In this document: positions 10,394-21,411 of the stretch, piece after piece
How positions within the stretch are numbered: the first letter of the stretch is position 1
Layout of the letters: each line of letters begins with the position of its first letter
NCBI GenBank assembly: GCA_022376465.1
Contig: JACDTU010000020.1
Coordinates: 186,001 to 250,000, forward strand
DNA from: Cubamyces lactineus
Taxonomy: Eukaryota; Basidiomycota; Agaricomycetes; Polyporales; Polyporaceae
Length of the DNA stretch: 64,000 nucleotides
Direction: 5' to 3'
Notes under the pieces: model-generated
Database searches by the model: none
Seen by the model: only the letters and a program-made list of their open reading frames with translations
Told to the model about the DNA's origin: nothing
Position numbers and translations under genes: made by a program

Positions 10394-11881
10394 ATGTCCA
10401 CGCCCCCTGCTGCCAACGCTCCCACCGTCGATGCCGCTCCCAAGCCAGAGCGGCCCGGACCTGGCGCTCGCATGCCCTCTCTTAACCAGCTCGCTGCCCG
10501 TATCAAGCTCGACGCGCCCTCCCCCGCCACCGCCGGCAACCGTCCTCGTCTCGCTGCTTCCCTGCTTCGCACTAGCTCTCAGAATTCCAACGTCTCGTCT
10601 GCCGCCGCGTCCACTTCGGATTCCGTCGCAGTGAACCCACCCAGCTCCCGCTCCGTCTCTCCCGCAGCACTCTCCGTCTCTCCGCCCCACAGCAATGGCA
10701 GCACTCCGCAGGGCGAACCTAGCGACCCTCTTACCTCCGAGAAGCTCGAGAAGCTCAGCCAGGAGATAGCCAAGGAGGAGAGCAAGGACGCTAAGCCTAA
10801 GCAGAAGATGCCCATGGGCTACAAGAACATCCCCAGTCTCGATGCCATCACGGCGCGCCTCGCAAAGGCTAGGACGCTCAGTATCGATGGTTCTGCGCGT
10901 CCGCCAGAGGCGGAGACAATCGAAGACCCAAAGACCCCCGGTCTGCGGATCAAGGCTCCCGAACACCCTCTCGAGCACTCCTGGTCAGTACAGATCGTGT
11001 CAAGCCCGCTTATTACCCTGACATCGTCGCTGTGGCGGTGGCTGCACTGCGCAGGACGCTATACCACGACACCAAGACAAAGGTGCCCTTTACCCCGGCC
11101 ACGGCGAGCTCGGACACGAACAACCCCCCGAACTCGGCGCACTTCATGGCGCCCGACACAAACGAGTACGAGGCAGGGCTGACCGTGATCGGCGAGTTCG
11201 ACACGGTCGAGTCGTTCTGCCGGTACTTCAACTGGCTCAAGCCGCCGTCGAAGCTCGAGCGCAACTCCAACTACCACCTCTTCAAGACGGGCATCAAGCC
11301 GATGTGGGAGGACGAGGCGAACGCGAACGGCGGCAAGTGGGTGCTCACGATGAAGAACAACCCGCAGCTGCTCGACCGGTGCTGGGCGTGGCTCGCGATG
11401 GCGCTCGTCGGCGAGGACCTCGACGAGGGCGACGAGATCTGCGGCGCGGTCGTCAGCTTGCGCAGCAAGGTCGACCGCATACAGCTCTGGACGCGCTCCA
11501 AGGACGACGTGGAGAAGATCAACAGCATCGCGCGCAAGATGGTTAAGCTCCTCGACGTCTCCGAGGCAGACGGTATTGGGCTTGAGTTCCAGGTCAGTCT
11601 CCTTAGCCGGCTGCGCACGCTACCCTCGTACATACTGACGCACCGCGTAGTACAACAACGACGAACGCCCGGTACCTAACAAGTTCCTCACCATCCAAGC
11701 CGTCCCACAGTCCTCCTTCCGCACCTCCTTCCACGGCAAGCCTCCCGGGTTCAGCAGCCCCGTCTCCGCAGCAGGCGAGGGCCCGCAAATCGGCGGTGGC
11801 CCAGGCGGCGCGTTTGCGGGCTTCGGTGTTGGTGGTGGCGGCGTACTCGGCAGTGGCTGGCGCGGCAAACGCTCCGCATGA
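10394..11881 (+). CDS. eIF4E-family mRNA cap-binding protein with long N-terminal extension
   Basis: Translation initiation factor 4E family; binds the m7G cap in the cytoplasm. Three exons: join(10394..10983,11055..11592,11651..11881), 452 residues. Residues 1-190 are a disordered Pro/Ser/Ala-rich extension. The cap-binding fold begins at HPLEHSW (Trp197) TLYHDTK and continues through FDTVESFCRYFNWLKPPSKL, the invariant GIKPMWEDEANANGGKW (cap-stacking Trp and Glu), WLAMALVGEDLDEGDEICGAVVSLR and IQLWTRS. The C-terminus is a Gly-rich tail ending GSGWRGKRSA. Where human eIF4E has Trp46 and Trp56, this protein appears to have Tyr (TLY and NEYEAG), while Trp43 is kept. That makes it resemble class II/4E-HP-like members in part, so it may be the main eIF4E or a paralog. 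Confidence 0.9.
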
Positions 11882-12475
11882 ACGTCGTGCTTGTGCTTGC
11901 GCTCGCGCTCGCGCAGGCCGCCTTTGGTTTCTTGCATCTGGATCGTGTGATATGAGGTTTATAGGGAAGAAAGGCTATATAGCTAAAGGAAGGGAGGAAG
12001 GGAAGTCGAAGCCGCCGCGCATAGGGGGCTGTGTAGGTCAGTGCCGCAGTCATTCCAAACTGTACACATACATCGAGCATCGTTTGGTCGGTCGTTTGGT
12101 CGGGTCTGGAATTTGGTGGTGGCAGGAAACAGGGTGTATGCGCTCCACGCACACGTAGCTGGAAGCCTCCGGTCGATATGGGCCACTCATTAGCACGCAG
12201 AGGTTCTGAACAGGATCTTGAGGGATGGGAGCGCGGCGCAACGTGCAACGTGCAACAGAAGTATTTATTCAGAACGTAGTGTAGCAACCAAACAACACGC
12301 ATTCCGGAACCGCCTCTGCATCTCGACCGATGAATAGTTCGAACAGACACGATAGCAAACTCAGAGACACAGAAAGTGAGATTGAAAGGTAGGAGAGCGG
12401 GAGGAAAACTAAGGTAGGAAGCCAGGTATACATGGCAACGGAAACGGATTGACTCAAAGCCTCAACGCAGAGAAA
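11882..12475. other. Convergent 3' spacer, eIF4E / SIN3
   Basis: A 594-bp gap between two 3' ends. It contains AT-richer stretches such as GTATTTATTCAGAACG near 12260 that could serve as 3' end signals. No gene recognised. Confidence 0.4.
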
Positions 12476-15400
12476 TTATAGAGGCGGGGCGTCGGGGGCT
12501 GCAGCGCGAGGCGGTGCTGGTGCTAGTGCAGGCGAGGAGGACTCTACAGGTCCCGGTGGCGGAGGCACTGGTTCAGATACGGAGGGCGCATCGGCGGGAA
12601 CACCGACTTCTGGTATCGGAGGTGGGGCAGAGTCCACGGGCGGTATGGGCGCTGGAGGTGCTGTAGGTACGTCTGTGGGCTCCTGCTCGGGTTGTACTTC
12701 GGATGCAGGGGGTGCTGGAAGTTCCATAGGTAGCACCGCGGGTGCAGTCATAGACGGCTCTACCACAGAAGTAGGCTCCGGGATTGCAGGGGGTGCGATA
12801 GGTACGCTCTGGACTTCAGCTGGTGGAACTGCACTAGCGTCATTGGCCGGCACGGGAGGTGCGGGCGGCAATTCGCTCTGTGGGGCCGCTACAATGTCGC
12901 CCATCTGTACGTCCTCTGGATCCGGGTCAATAGCGGGGGTTGCAGCTGCAGCTGCCGCCGCGGCAACTTCGAGAGGGTCGTCTTGCGGTGCGGTGTGTAC
13001 TGTCACTTCGGGCTCGGGTTCGGGGGGAAGGTTCCGCTCCACTGCCATCTCGACGTCTGCCGACGCATTCGTGGTAGGAACCTCAGGTACAGGCTCTCTT
13101 GGCTCTGCAGGGGAGGCTTCAGGAGCAGGTATAGGAGCAGGTATTGGAGCGACGGGTGCGGGCGCATCTTCCATCTTCTCTGTCTCCGGGTCGTCCGTGA
13201 TGTTCCTCGCGGCGTACCGTTCGAGCCACGCTCTGCGTTGAGCGTTGCGCTTCTCGACGAGCTCGCGAGCGTCGGCGCGCTCTCGTGCGGTGGAGAGCCG
13301 GAACATGACGTCCTCGGAGTCGGGGACGAAGAACAGGCGGTAAGTGCGCACGCAGACCTTGATCTGGATACCCCCACGGGCGAGGATATCGGGCATGCCG
13401 CCAGAAGGAGAGGGGATCTTGGTCCTACAATGCAACGCACGTTAGTGAACAAAAAAGCAATACGGCATATACCTCAACTTACCGAAGGAGGAAAGGGCGG
13501 CGGATGGTGGATGACGAGGGAACACCAGCAGTGTAGTGGTGCTATGAGTAAATCGGGTTAATACGCTGACAACTACAGGCCGCAGAGACAAGCATACCGA
13601 AACGAATGACTCCATGTATGACTGCCACCGTCCGGTTAGCACTTCAGAGTCGTCATAGGCGCCATCGTCCTTCCCGATCAGCTGGATGGTCATCGTCTTC
13701 GGCTCGGGGAGCTAGTACACACCGTGGTCAGAGTAAGAGCAAACGGAAGGATAAAAGTACCATACCCAGTCAACGCGGAACAGATTCTCGTCAGGGCCAA
13801 GGACACGCTCTGTATTCCGCCGGCAATTGATGAGGTCCTGTGTAGTAGGCGAAGTGATCTCGCGCTCGCGCCGCAAGAGGTCATAGAGCTCTTGGCTCTT
13901 GGGGTCTGACAGGATCACTTGAACCTATGCGAAACGGTCAGATAAGCGCAGCCGAACGGAACGAAGCTGAGTTTGCTCACCTGCTTGATAAGAGCACCAA
14001 TGACTTTGTCGACGGTGAAGAGCTTGTACGCGTGCTGCAGAGCCGTCAGCGCCTCATTTAGCTCACGGGTCCTAGTGCAGGCATACCTTCATGCCGAACA
14101 TGTACCGCATGATCTCCTCGAAGACGTGCTGCTCGAGCTCGTTGTCGAAGAGCTTCTCACAGGACTCCAGCATGAGATCGTAGAAGTGGGACGCGTGGTT
14201 GATCCGGCTGCCCAATTTCGCGAGGTCGTCCTGTATGTTCTTTGACACGAGCGAGGGGTTGGGCTCCATGGGGTCCGTGCCGTTCGCGGCCAGTTCCTTG
14301 GTGATGTTCTTGAACAGCTGCAGGCGGGAATAGAGCAGCTACCAAGCAATCAGCGCGGGTGCAATATTACGGCATGAGACTACTACCAACCTCGAGCAAT
14401 CGCAGCATGACGTAGAATGCTGTATTCGTGAAGAAGCTTCCCCGGCGCCGAGAAAGGGTCTTCTCAAGACGGGCAACAGGACGAACACCATTCTCCTTTG
14501 GCGCATCGCCTTCAACTTGCATAGAGTCCGACGGTGCCGGAGATGCGAAGCGCGAGGGGGTCGGCGATGTGGCCTCCTGTGCTCTGGTACGGCGGCTCGA
14601 CTTGGCTTGCTCGCTCTTCAGCAGGCGTTTCCGCAAGTCGCCGGCGTTGCCTCCGCCTTTCTTGTTCCTGGCCCTTGACCCGTTGCTACTCGTACCGTTC
14701 ATCTCGACGTCTTCACTCGCGTGGTCGGCATCTGCATCGCCGTCGGCCGCATCAGACTTGATGATGAACGCGGCGTTGAACGCTACAGGGTCGAGCATGA
14801 AGAACAGCGGGACGAAGGATCGGAGGAACGTCTCGATCTTCTTCCTGTCAGCTAGAGCGATCTGCCCTTGGGTACGGTCAAGGAACGAGAGCGTGAGCTT
14901 CAGCGTGTCTTGGAGCACCGACGCATCCTCCACCACAAACTCGAGCTGATGCCTCGGCTTCGTGCGCGCCAGGAGCGGGTCAATGAGCGACGCGCGCTTC
15001 ACGCGCTGCTCGTCGCGCGCCGCCTCGATCTGGGAGACGAACGCCTTCTGCGTGATCGCCTTCTTGTCCGCCGCCTTGAACGTGACGGCCTGGTGGTCGA
15101 GCGACTTGTGGTAGTTGCGCAGGTCGACCTCACGCCAGACCTTGTCCCACTCGCGCTGTGCGCGCTTCCACTCCTCGTGCTTCTGCTTCAGGCGGGTGAG
15201 CACGACTGGAATCGCCGTCGCCGGCACTTCCTGCATCGCTGCCCACACCTCGATCCCCGGGTCCCGCCCGTAGATCTTCTTGATCACACGCTGGTGGATC
15301 GCCTTGCCGACGCCGCCGAGGTTAGGCTTGAGCTTAAAGTTGGCGCGCTCTTCGGGGCTGAGCTGTGCGATCTTGTTGTTGAGGGGCTCGAGCACTTGGA

Positions 15401-17385
15401 TGGTGCGATGGATGGCCTCGATGTGGAAGTCATATTCGTGCCGCTCTTCCTCGCTCCGATGGAGTGCCTCCTCATAGATGTTCTTCTTGTGCGCCACGAA
15501 GCCCGCATCCTCGCTGGAGAATGTGGGTTGGGAAATCCACTCGTCGTTCAGGACCGTGTTACACATTTCATCACGGCCCGAGCATTGGACATTGACCTCC
15601 TGAGATAACATCAGTATCGTTTCTCGGGTGTTTCAGAGTCACGTACGTGGGCAGGGAGCTTTCTGTAACTCCCATATCGGGTGTGCAGCTGCTCTCGACT
15701 CGGTCGGTCCAAAGCACCCATGGGGCGCGTCCAGGCCTCTTCCTCAGCTGCAATCCACTCTTTCCGGTCGTCCCAACCAAGTATGGCTTTAAATTGAGCC
15801 ATGAGCTCGCCATCTCCAAGGAACGATCGGGCCTCTCGCACAAGACGAGTAGTATTGATGATGTCCTGCGTGAAGAGGTTCACCAGCTTGAGGAACTCGT
15901 TGTACGTCTCTCGGTTGTCAATAGCGCGCTTGACACGTTCGAAGAAGTGCCTGTCGTCGCTGGGGTGGAGTGAGTTAGATTGCTGCATGGGCGGCGGGAT
16001 TGGTTGTGGCATTGGCATTGGTTGTTGATGATGGTGCGGGTAGAACGCCTGAGGGGGCTGCTGCTGAGGAGGTGCGCGCGGCGGTGAGGGAGGGGGACAG
16101 GCTGACGCTGAGCCAGTGCTGGCGAGGGGGCTTCACTGGACGGTTGGACCTTCGTTTTCTGCCTCGACAATTAGATTGAGACAATTAGCTGTAGTGACAA
16201 CTTGCCATACCTTGTTCGCAGTGGCCTTCGCGGGAGGTTCCTTCTCCTTCTCGCGGTCTGCCGCCTTCCTCTTCCTCTTCTGCGGGACTGCTGCGGAGGA
16301 GGACGCATGCCCGTCCCCGCCTCTCTTGGACTTCGTCTCACTCGCTTTGCGCTGCTCTTCGTACTTTGCGACGCGCGCAAGCTCTTCCTTCTGAATCTGC
16401 TCGTCAGGCAAGAACTGGATGAACTCCCGCATCAACTCTGGGGCGTCTTGCAGCAATGTGCCGATCTTGCGCAACGTCTCTCCCTGGGGATACTTGGCGG
16501 ATAGGCACGCCACTGACCAAGACTCCATCCCGCGGATGTCCTTGTGGTCCTGCATTGTGCCGGAAGACTCTGAGAGAATCGACAGGAACCGCCTGTACAT
16601 CTCGGGCTCGTTGGCATACTTCGTCTTGACCTTGGTGACGTAGTCAAGTGCGGGTTTGAGGGTTTCCTGGGACACTATGGGCGGTTCGGGCTCGTGAGGC
16701 ATGGCGCCTGGAGCGAGTGGGATGTTGCCTCCGGCGTTTGCGTAGTTGAACGCGCTGTTTGTGGCTTGCGTAGTCGTGCCTAGGGGAGTGGTAACTGTGA
16801 TGTAGTTAGGATCGGGATGGGCGGTGGTTTCGATCCGGTACCCAGCGGGTAGGAAGGTATTGAAGCCCTGAATGAGGGATGGATGTCCGTGGAAGAGGTT
16901 TGAAACGCGCTCGATGACACCTGGGGTGTCGATCCTGTGTGCGCGCAGCGGTTAAAAAGAGGACAGACAATAGCTGCGGCATGGCGGACATACAATTGGC
17001 TCTTGAAATCCTTCATAATATCCAGGAACTTGTTGTATACATCTGGTCGCTCCGAGAACTGCATCTTGACCTGATCCAGGTAGCTCAGCGCATCGCTCAC
17101 ATTGAGCGGACGTTCCGAGCCTGTGAAGAATTGGGGGACGCTATAGATGAGCAGCAAAGTTCCGTAGGAATATCACGCACCGTTCTGTGCCCCTGCATAG
17201 TCACTTTGTGTCGGCCCTTGCGCTCCTTCGCCTGGATGGTTGATTTGGTCTGCGTCGGACTCCTTCATGTGTAGATGTTGATGAGGTGAAGGCGGCCGGC
17301 TGGCCGAGGCGGGACCGGGAGCTAGAGCTGGGTGCTGCTGCATATTGTCGCCCTCCATAGATGGGATATTATCGCTAGTATCCAT
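12476..17385 (-). CDS. SIN3: Sin3 corepressor scaffold (paired amphipathic helix protein)
   Basis: Scaffold of the Rpd3/HDAC-Sin3 histone deacetylase complex, acting in the nucleus. Eleven exons: complement(join(12476..13424,13483..13541,13598..13711,13766..13924,13981..14034,14087..14338,14391..15599,15647..16063,16211..16934,16994..17120,17181..17385)), 1422 residues. PAH1 (about 71-145) contains [17 protein letters not shown] and the [13 protein letters not shown] end. PAH2 (about 200-275) contains [21 protein letters not shown] and a second FIQFLPD. PAH3 (about 385-460) contains [20 protein letters not shown]. The HDAC-interaction region follows, with [19 protein letters not shown] and [20 protein letters not shown]. 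The Sin3 C-terminal domain contains [20 protein letters not shown]. The final 240 residues are a Pro/Ala/Glu/Val low-complexity tail. The intron between 16064 and 16210 is the least certain junction. Confidence 0.92.
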
Positions 17386-17916
17386 GATGCCTGGCGTTGG
17401 TTGGTTCCGCCCTACAAGATGGACGCAAGACTGTCGGTTTCAGCAAGCCTTGTGTACAAAGGCCGATTCGCACCTCGACAACTCCCGGATTAGCTGAGAT
17501 TGACTCGCTCTTCGTACTTCTGTATCCGCGCGCGGCTGTAGGCTTCAAGAGGCAGAGTACAAGGATCGAGAGGGAGGTGAAGGACGACGGGAGGAGGAGG
17601 AAGAGGGTGCGGTGGCTGAGATTGCCCTGCGCGCAACGTCGATCGACCCGTCAGACGCCCCCGTGAGCCGTGGCCCTTGTGCGTGCGTGATCTCTTCATC
17701 TCCCAGACGTTATCTTATCTCCCTCGCTCGCTATTCGATTCCCACTCAGCACAACTCTCAAGTTGCAGAACTCCCCGAATCCCAGTCTCTCCGCTGACTT
17801 GCTCAGTATCACACACATAAAATCGCACAGATGAGAGGAACATGGCCACAAATTAAAAGACGTAGTGTAATAGGGAATCTCAGCACTCGACGACCTGGGT
17901 ATACAACGATCATCCA
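17386..17916. other. Spacer upstream of SIN3
   Basis: A 531-bp gap between the SIN3 start and the 3' end of the next minus-strand gene. It must hold the SIN3 promoter. A GGAGG-rich, GC-rich patch at 17570-17620 is the only notable composition. No gene. Confidence 0.4.
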
Positions 17917-18778
17917 CTACTGAACCTCCTTGATGAGCCTCCGCATATCCGCATTCCTGAACAGCTCCTGGTCCGGCCACCTCCCCTTCGCGAGCTCCAC
18001 CGCGAACCGACCAAGGTCTTCTATTGGCGTGTACACGAAGGGTAGCAAGGTTTGATAGAGAGGCGAAAAGATCACGTCGGTGGCCCGGGCTAACGAGCCG
18101 CGCTGGTTCAACCGGTCCTCAGGGTACTTCTTGGACGGGAAGAAGTAGCCAGGGCGGTATACGTGGGCCTTCATGTTCGTGCCCTCGAAGAGTTCGGGGA
18201 GCTCGCGCTCGACACGTCCCTGCGAACGAAGCAGCAGTTTCAGTAAACCGGAACATGAGACCGCAAACTCGATAACTTGACAAACCTTGACCCTTGCCCA
18301 CATCTGCCGCGACTTGCCCGTCGGATCTGCCAACTCTCCGCTGATGAAGACGAACCTGAAGAGTCGCTCCGGCGTTCCTGCTCCCGCCTCCTTCAACGCG
18401 CGCGCGGCCGCCATCGTGTATCCATACGTGAGCTCAGTGTATTCTTCCTCCGACATGCCTACGGCGCTCCGTCCAAGAGCCCAAACGAGGCCGTCATGCT
18501 CGGCAAGCCGTTGTGCGAGGTCGCTTGGGTAGGACTTGAAGTCTTTGTGGATGATGGTCTCCGTTTTCTCTTCTGCGTTCGGCGGCAGCTTCGCCCATGA
18601 AGGAACGGGCCGCCTAGTCAATAGGGTGACCTTCTGCACACTAGAGTCTGAAAGCGCAGCTCTGTAAATCGCCAGACCGGCTGTAGACAGATGTATACAT
18701 GAGCGCACAGCTCATGAAGATACCCAAGTAGGACAAACGCTTACCGACTCCAGTCACACCTGTGAGAATGAGACGCAT
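17917..18778 (-). CDS. NAD(P)-binding epimerase-like Rossmann protein (copy 1)
   Basis: Atypical short-chain dehydrogenase/NAD-dependent epimerase-like protein; substrate unknown. Three exons: complement(join(17917..18219,18286..18680,18745..18778)), 243 residues. The dinucleotide-binding loop is split by intron 1 and reads LTGVTGVAGLAIYRAAL (TGxxGxxG at residues 6-13). A second strand VTLLTRRPVPSW and the core LVWALGRSAVGMSEEEY with YGYTMAAARALKEAG follow. There is no canonical YxxxK pair, so catalysis may differ from classical SDRs. The C-terminal half holds RPGYFFPSKKYPEDR and YTPIEDLGRFAVELAKGRWP. The tandem neighbour at 19.6 kb has identical exon lengths (34, 395, 303 nt) and clearly the same protein plan, so the two arose by duplication. 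Confidence 0.88.
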
Positions 18779-18903
18779 TTCCAGAGCGAACGATTGGCCC
18801 AGTGAGGTCAAGATAGTAGTTACGATCAAGGTAGATGAGTGCGCTATAGGCGTAGATGGTGAGTGTAATGCGTACAGTAGCGGGATCCGACCAGGACAGT
18901 TGC

Positions 18904-18909
18904 TTTATA
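18904..18909 (-). promoter_or_regulatory. Putative TATA box, epimerase-like copy 1
   Basis: TATAAA on the minus strand (GCGATATAAAGCA), about 130 bp upstream of the start codon at 18778. Position is reasonable for a short 5' UTR; not tested against other signals. Confidence 0.4.
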
Positions 18910-19588
18910 TCGCTGTGGTTCCGATAGATGCAGTACAGCCGCAGGTCAACGTACGCGCGGCAGGCGCAAATCTGTGATAGAGAATGCCCGGTGCGGCATG
19001 TAATGAAGGGAATTTCAGCCTTCGGGACGCTTGCCTCGAGTACACGCAAGTCTGGGAGTCTCCGGTCGGCAATTGAGCCAAAAATCGGGCGGCGAAGCTC
19101 CTATGCCTGATGGATCCCAGCCCTTCGAGCTTTAACAGCGTGTGATACGTATACACGCTTCTTCGCTGTTATACAGCGCTGATACAGTGCTGAGAGATGT
19201 TCTGCCATAGTAGCCAAAGATGTGTAATACGAGATTGAGTTGTTCAGCGTGGCTCCGGCTGCAGAGATGTTCATGAAGCGCTCGTGCGCATCCTGGCGGG
19301 GCCCAGGCTCAGGCTGTGCAGTGGCCGAGTCGGGGGAACGGCAAAATTATCATGCATCATGCCGGAGATGCGCGCCTTGGAACACATGGCGTACGCTGGT
19401 GGAAAGTGGCAAACAGCAGAAGTGCTTAATCCCTGTGAGTCCTTCAGTGGGACGTTCAAGCTATAGCAGCATGGCATGTCTACACAAGTCTCTCTCTTAG
19501 GACGGTCAACGTCAGTCTATCACAGCGAAGATATTAGCATTACAGTCGACAGCGTACAATCACAAACAGCAAAAGACGGAAGAGCAAT
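18910..19588. other. Spacer between tandem epimerase-like genes
   Basis: Intergenic sequence between the two tandem copies, containing the rest of the copy 1 promoter and the 3' region of copy 2. No gene or clear repeat recognised. Confidence 0.35.
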
Positions 19589-20443
19589 CTAGGGCAACCC
19601 TTTGACTAGCTTCTTCATGTCTACATTCTCAAACACTACCTGGTCAGGCCATCTCCCTTTCGCCGCCTCCACGCAGAACCGGCCGAGATCCTCCACCGGG
19701 ATATAGAGGCCGGAGACAAATGTAGAGAACACGGGAGTCACGATCACATCGAATCCCCGCGCCAACGCGCCGCGCTGGTTCAGGCGGTCTTTCGGGTACT
19801 TCTTGGAAGGGAAGAAATAGGCCGGGCGGGCAACGTGTACCTTCATGTTCGTTCCTTGAAAGAGCTCTGCAAGCTCGCGCTCTACCCGTCCCTAGGATTG
19901 ACCAACATCAGTCCACACCGCGAGATGATGCCACAAAACACGAGCATGGGGAGACAAACCTTGACCCGAGCCCACATTTGCGAAGATTTTCCTGTCGGAT
20001 CCGAGTGGTCGCCACTGACATAGACGAATCTGAAAGGGCTTTCCACTGATCCTGCGCCGGCATCCTTCAACGCGCGAGCGGCGGCCATGGTGTACCCATA
20101 GGTGAGCTCCGTATATTCTTCCTCGGACATGCCCATGGAACTCCTCCCTAGGGCCCAAACGAGCGCATCATGCCCGGCTAGCTGGTATGCGAGGTCGGGC
20201 GAGTACGAGCTGAAGTCCTTGTGGATGATGATCTCCGTTTTGTTCTGAGCGTTGGGCGGGAGTACTGCCCATGCTGGGACGGGACGACGGGTGAGGAGCG
20301 TAATTTGTTGGATGGCGGGATCCGCGAGTGCTGCCCTGTAGGCGGCCAAACCGGCTACGAGAGTACGTATGAATGGAAGCAGGTAAGTCAAGCGTGGGGC
20401 AAGACCTACCGACGCCTGTGACTCCGGTTATGATGAGACGCAT
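19589..20443 (-). CDS. NAD(P)-binding epimerase-like Rossmann protein (copy 2)
   Basis: Tandem paralog of the gene at 17.9 kb. Three exons: complement(join(19589..19891,19960..20354,20410..20443)), 243 residues, the same length and the same three exon sizes. The nucleotide-binding loop reads ITGVTGVAGLAAYRAAL, again split after the first GV by intron 1. Conserved blocks are TLLTRRPVPAW, HDALVWALGRSSMGMSEEEY, YGYTMAAARALKDAGAG, SGDHSDPTGKSSQMWARVK, RPAYFFPSKKYPKDRLNQRG and VEDLGRFCVEAAKGRWPDQ. Differences cluster in the segment after DVIVTPVFSTF, which may alter substrate choice. Divergent from aldo-keto reductase copy 2, with which it may share control elements. Function is inferred from the fold only. 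Confidence 0.87.
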
Positions 20444-21411
20444 GTCGCTCGGATGGATAGGATGGGTATGGGGATTATACAAGGTATGAGTGTATGTTTT
20501 GCCATTGTGCAGCTCGAGACGCCTTCTTGTAGCTTCTCGCCGTAGACGTTATACGAGACGGCCGCGAAGGCACGTATGCACGGCACCGGCGACTTGAGCC
20601 GGCTACTTGAACGTACGCAGTAGTATGTGGGTCACTGTTGGTGAGTGAGTCTCCTCGAAGGCTCGGCTGAGCTCTGCCTGGTGTACGCGTATGCGTTGTG
20701 CAAATCCGATCGGGAATTGCTCAAGATTAGGACACGCACTGGTGGGTGTCAGGCCTAGAACTTTGTACAGTGTGTAGCGTGCACAATTCTCATGTAACGG
20801 TTGTTCTCAGCACCATCGAGACGACGCTGTCGATAACAACTGTCGTCAGTATATGCATGTTGGCAGATAAAGTAGCGAACGAAGGTGGTGGAGGGACAGG
20901 GATCCAGGAACGTTTGCCACCCGGGCGCTTCAGGGGCGATCAAACGCACTCCGGGTTTCCCGGGCTCCCGGAGTGCACTTACCTTGGCATTGACTCTGAG
21001 AGAGCCGCGATCATCGTCTTCATGTCCTGCAGGTCAGCAATACTTACGCTGAATACAACACGAACGTATGCACAATGGGCACATACCAGGCACGCTCTTA
21101 ACTCCACATCGTCGGATCTGCATGGTGCACTCAATTTCTCGGAAACCCCACAACCATCACCGCAAAAGGCATCCAGTATGAGGATCGCCATCTCGACTTT
21201 CCCTCCGATGATCAATATCCGCGATACTATAAGCCCATGTGGCATGTACGTCAGCGGTCCGATGCCACTGACATGACTCTCCAGGCCTTTCCTGAGATTC
21301 CAGATCAACTGACATGGCGCTAACTCCGATCCTACCCTTGGCAATCCTACATAAGCTCCTGCACTTTCGATGCAAGCCACAGGAACCCCCAGGTCTATCT
21401 GCACATTCAGC
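20444..21411. promoter_or_regulatory. Divergent spacer, epimerase-like copy 2 / aldo-keto reductase copy 2
   Basis: A 968-bp gap between divergent starts. TATAAT on the minus strand lies about 30-35 bp before the epimerase-like start (near 20475), and TATAAG occurs at 21228-21233 on the plus strand, about 180 bp before the reductase start. No gene recognised in the rest. Confidence 0.4.

Noticed and set aside
12645..13241. Gly/Ser/Ala-rich frame on the plus strand opposite the Sin3 tail
   Set aside because: Complement of the Pro/Ala-rich Sin3 C-terminus; low complexity only.
16500..16560. Possible 39-nt intron in Sin3 PAH2 (donor GTCAGT, acceptor CCCCAG)
   Set aside because: Removing it breaks the reading frame and it would be shorter than any other intron here; the region was kept as exon.
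18970..19560. Short open frames between the tandem epimerase-like genes as a third, broken copy
   Set aside because: None of the family blocks (TGVTG, RRPVP, EDLGRF) is present in any frame.
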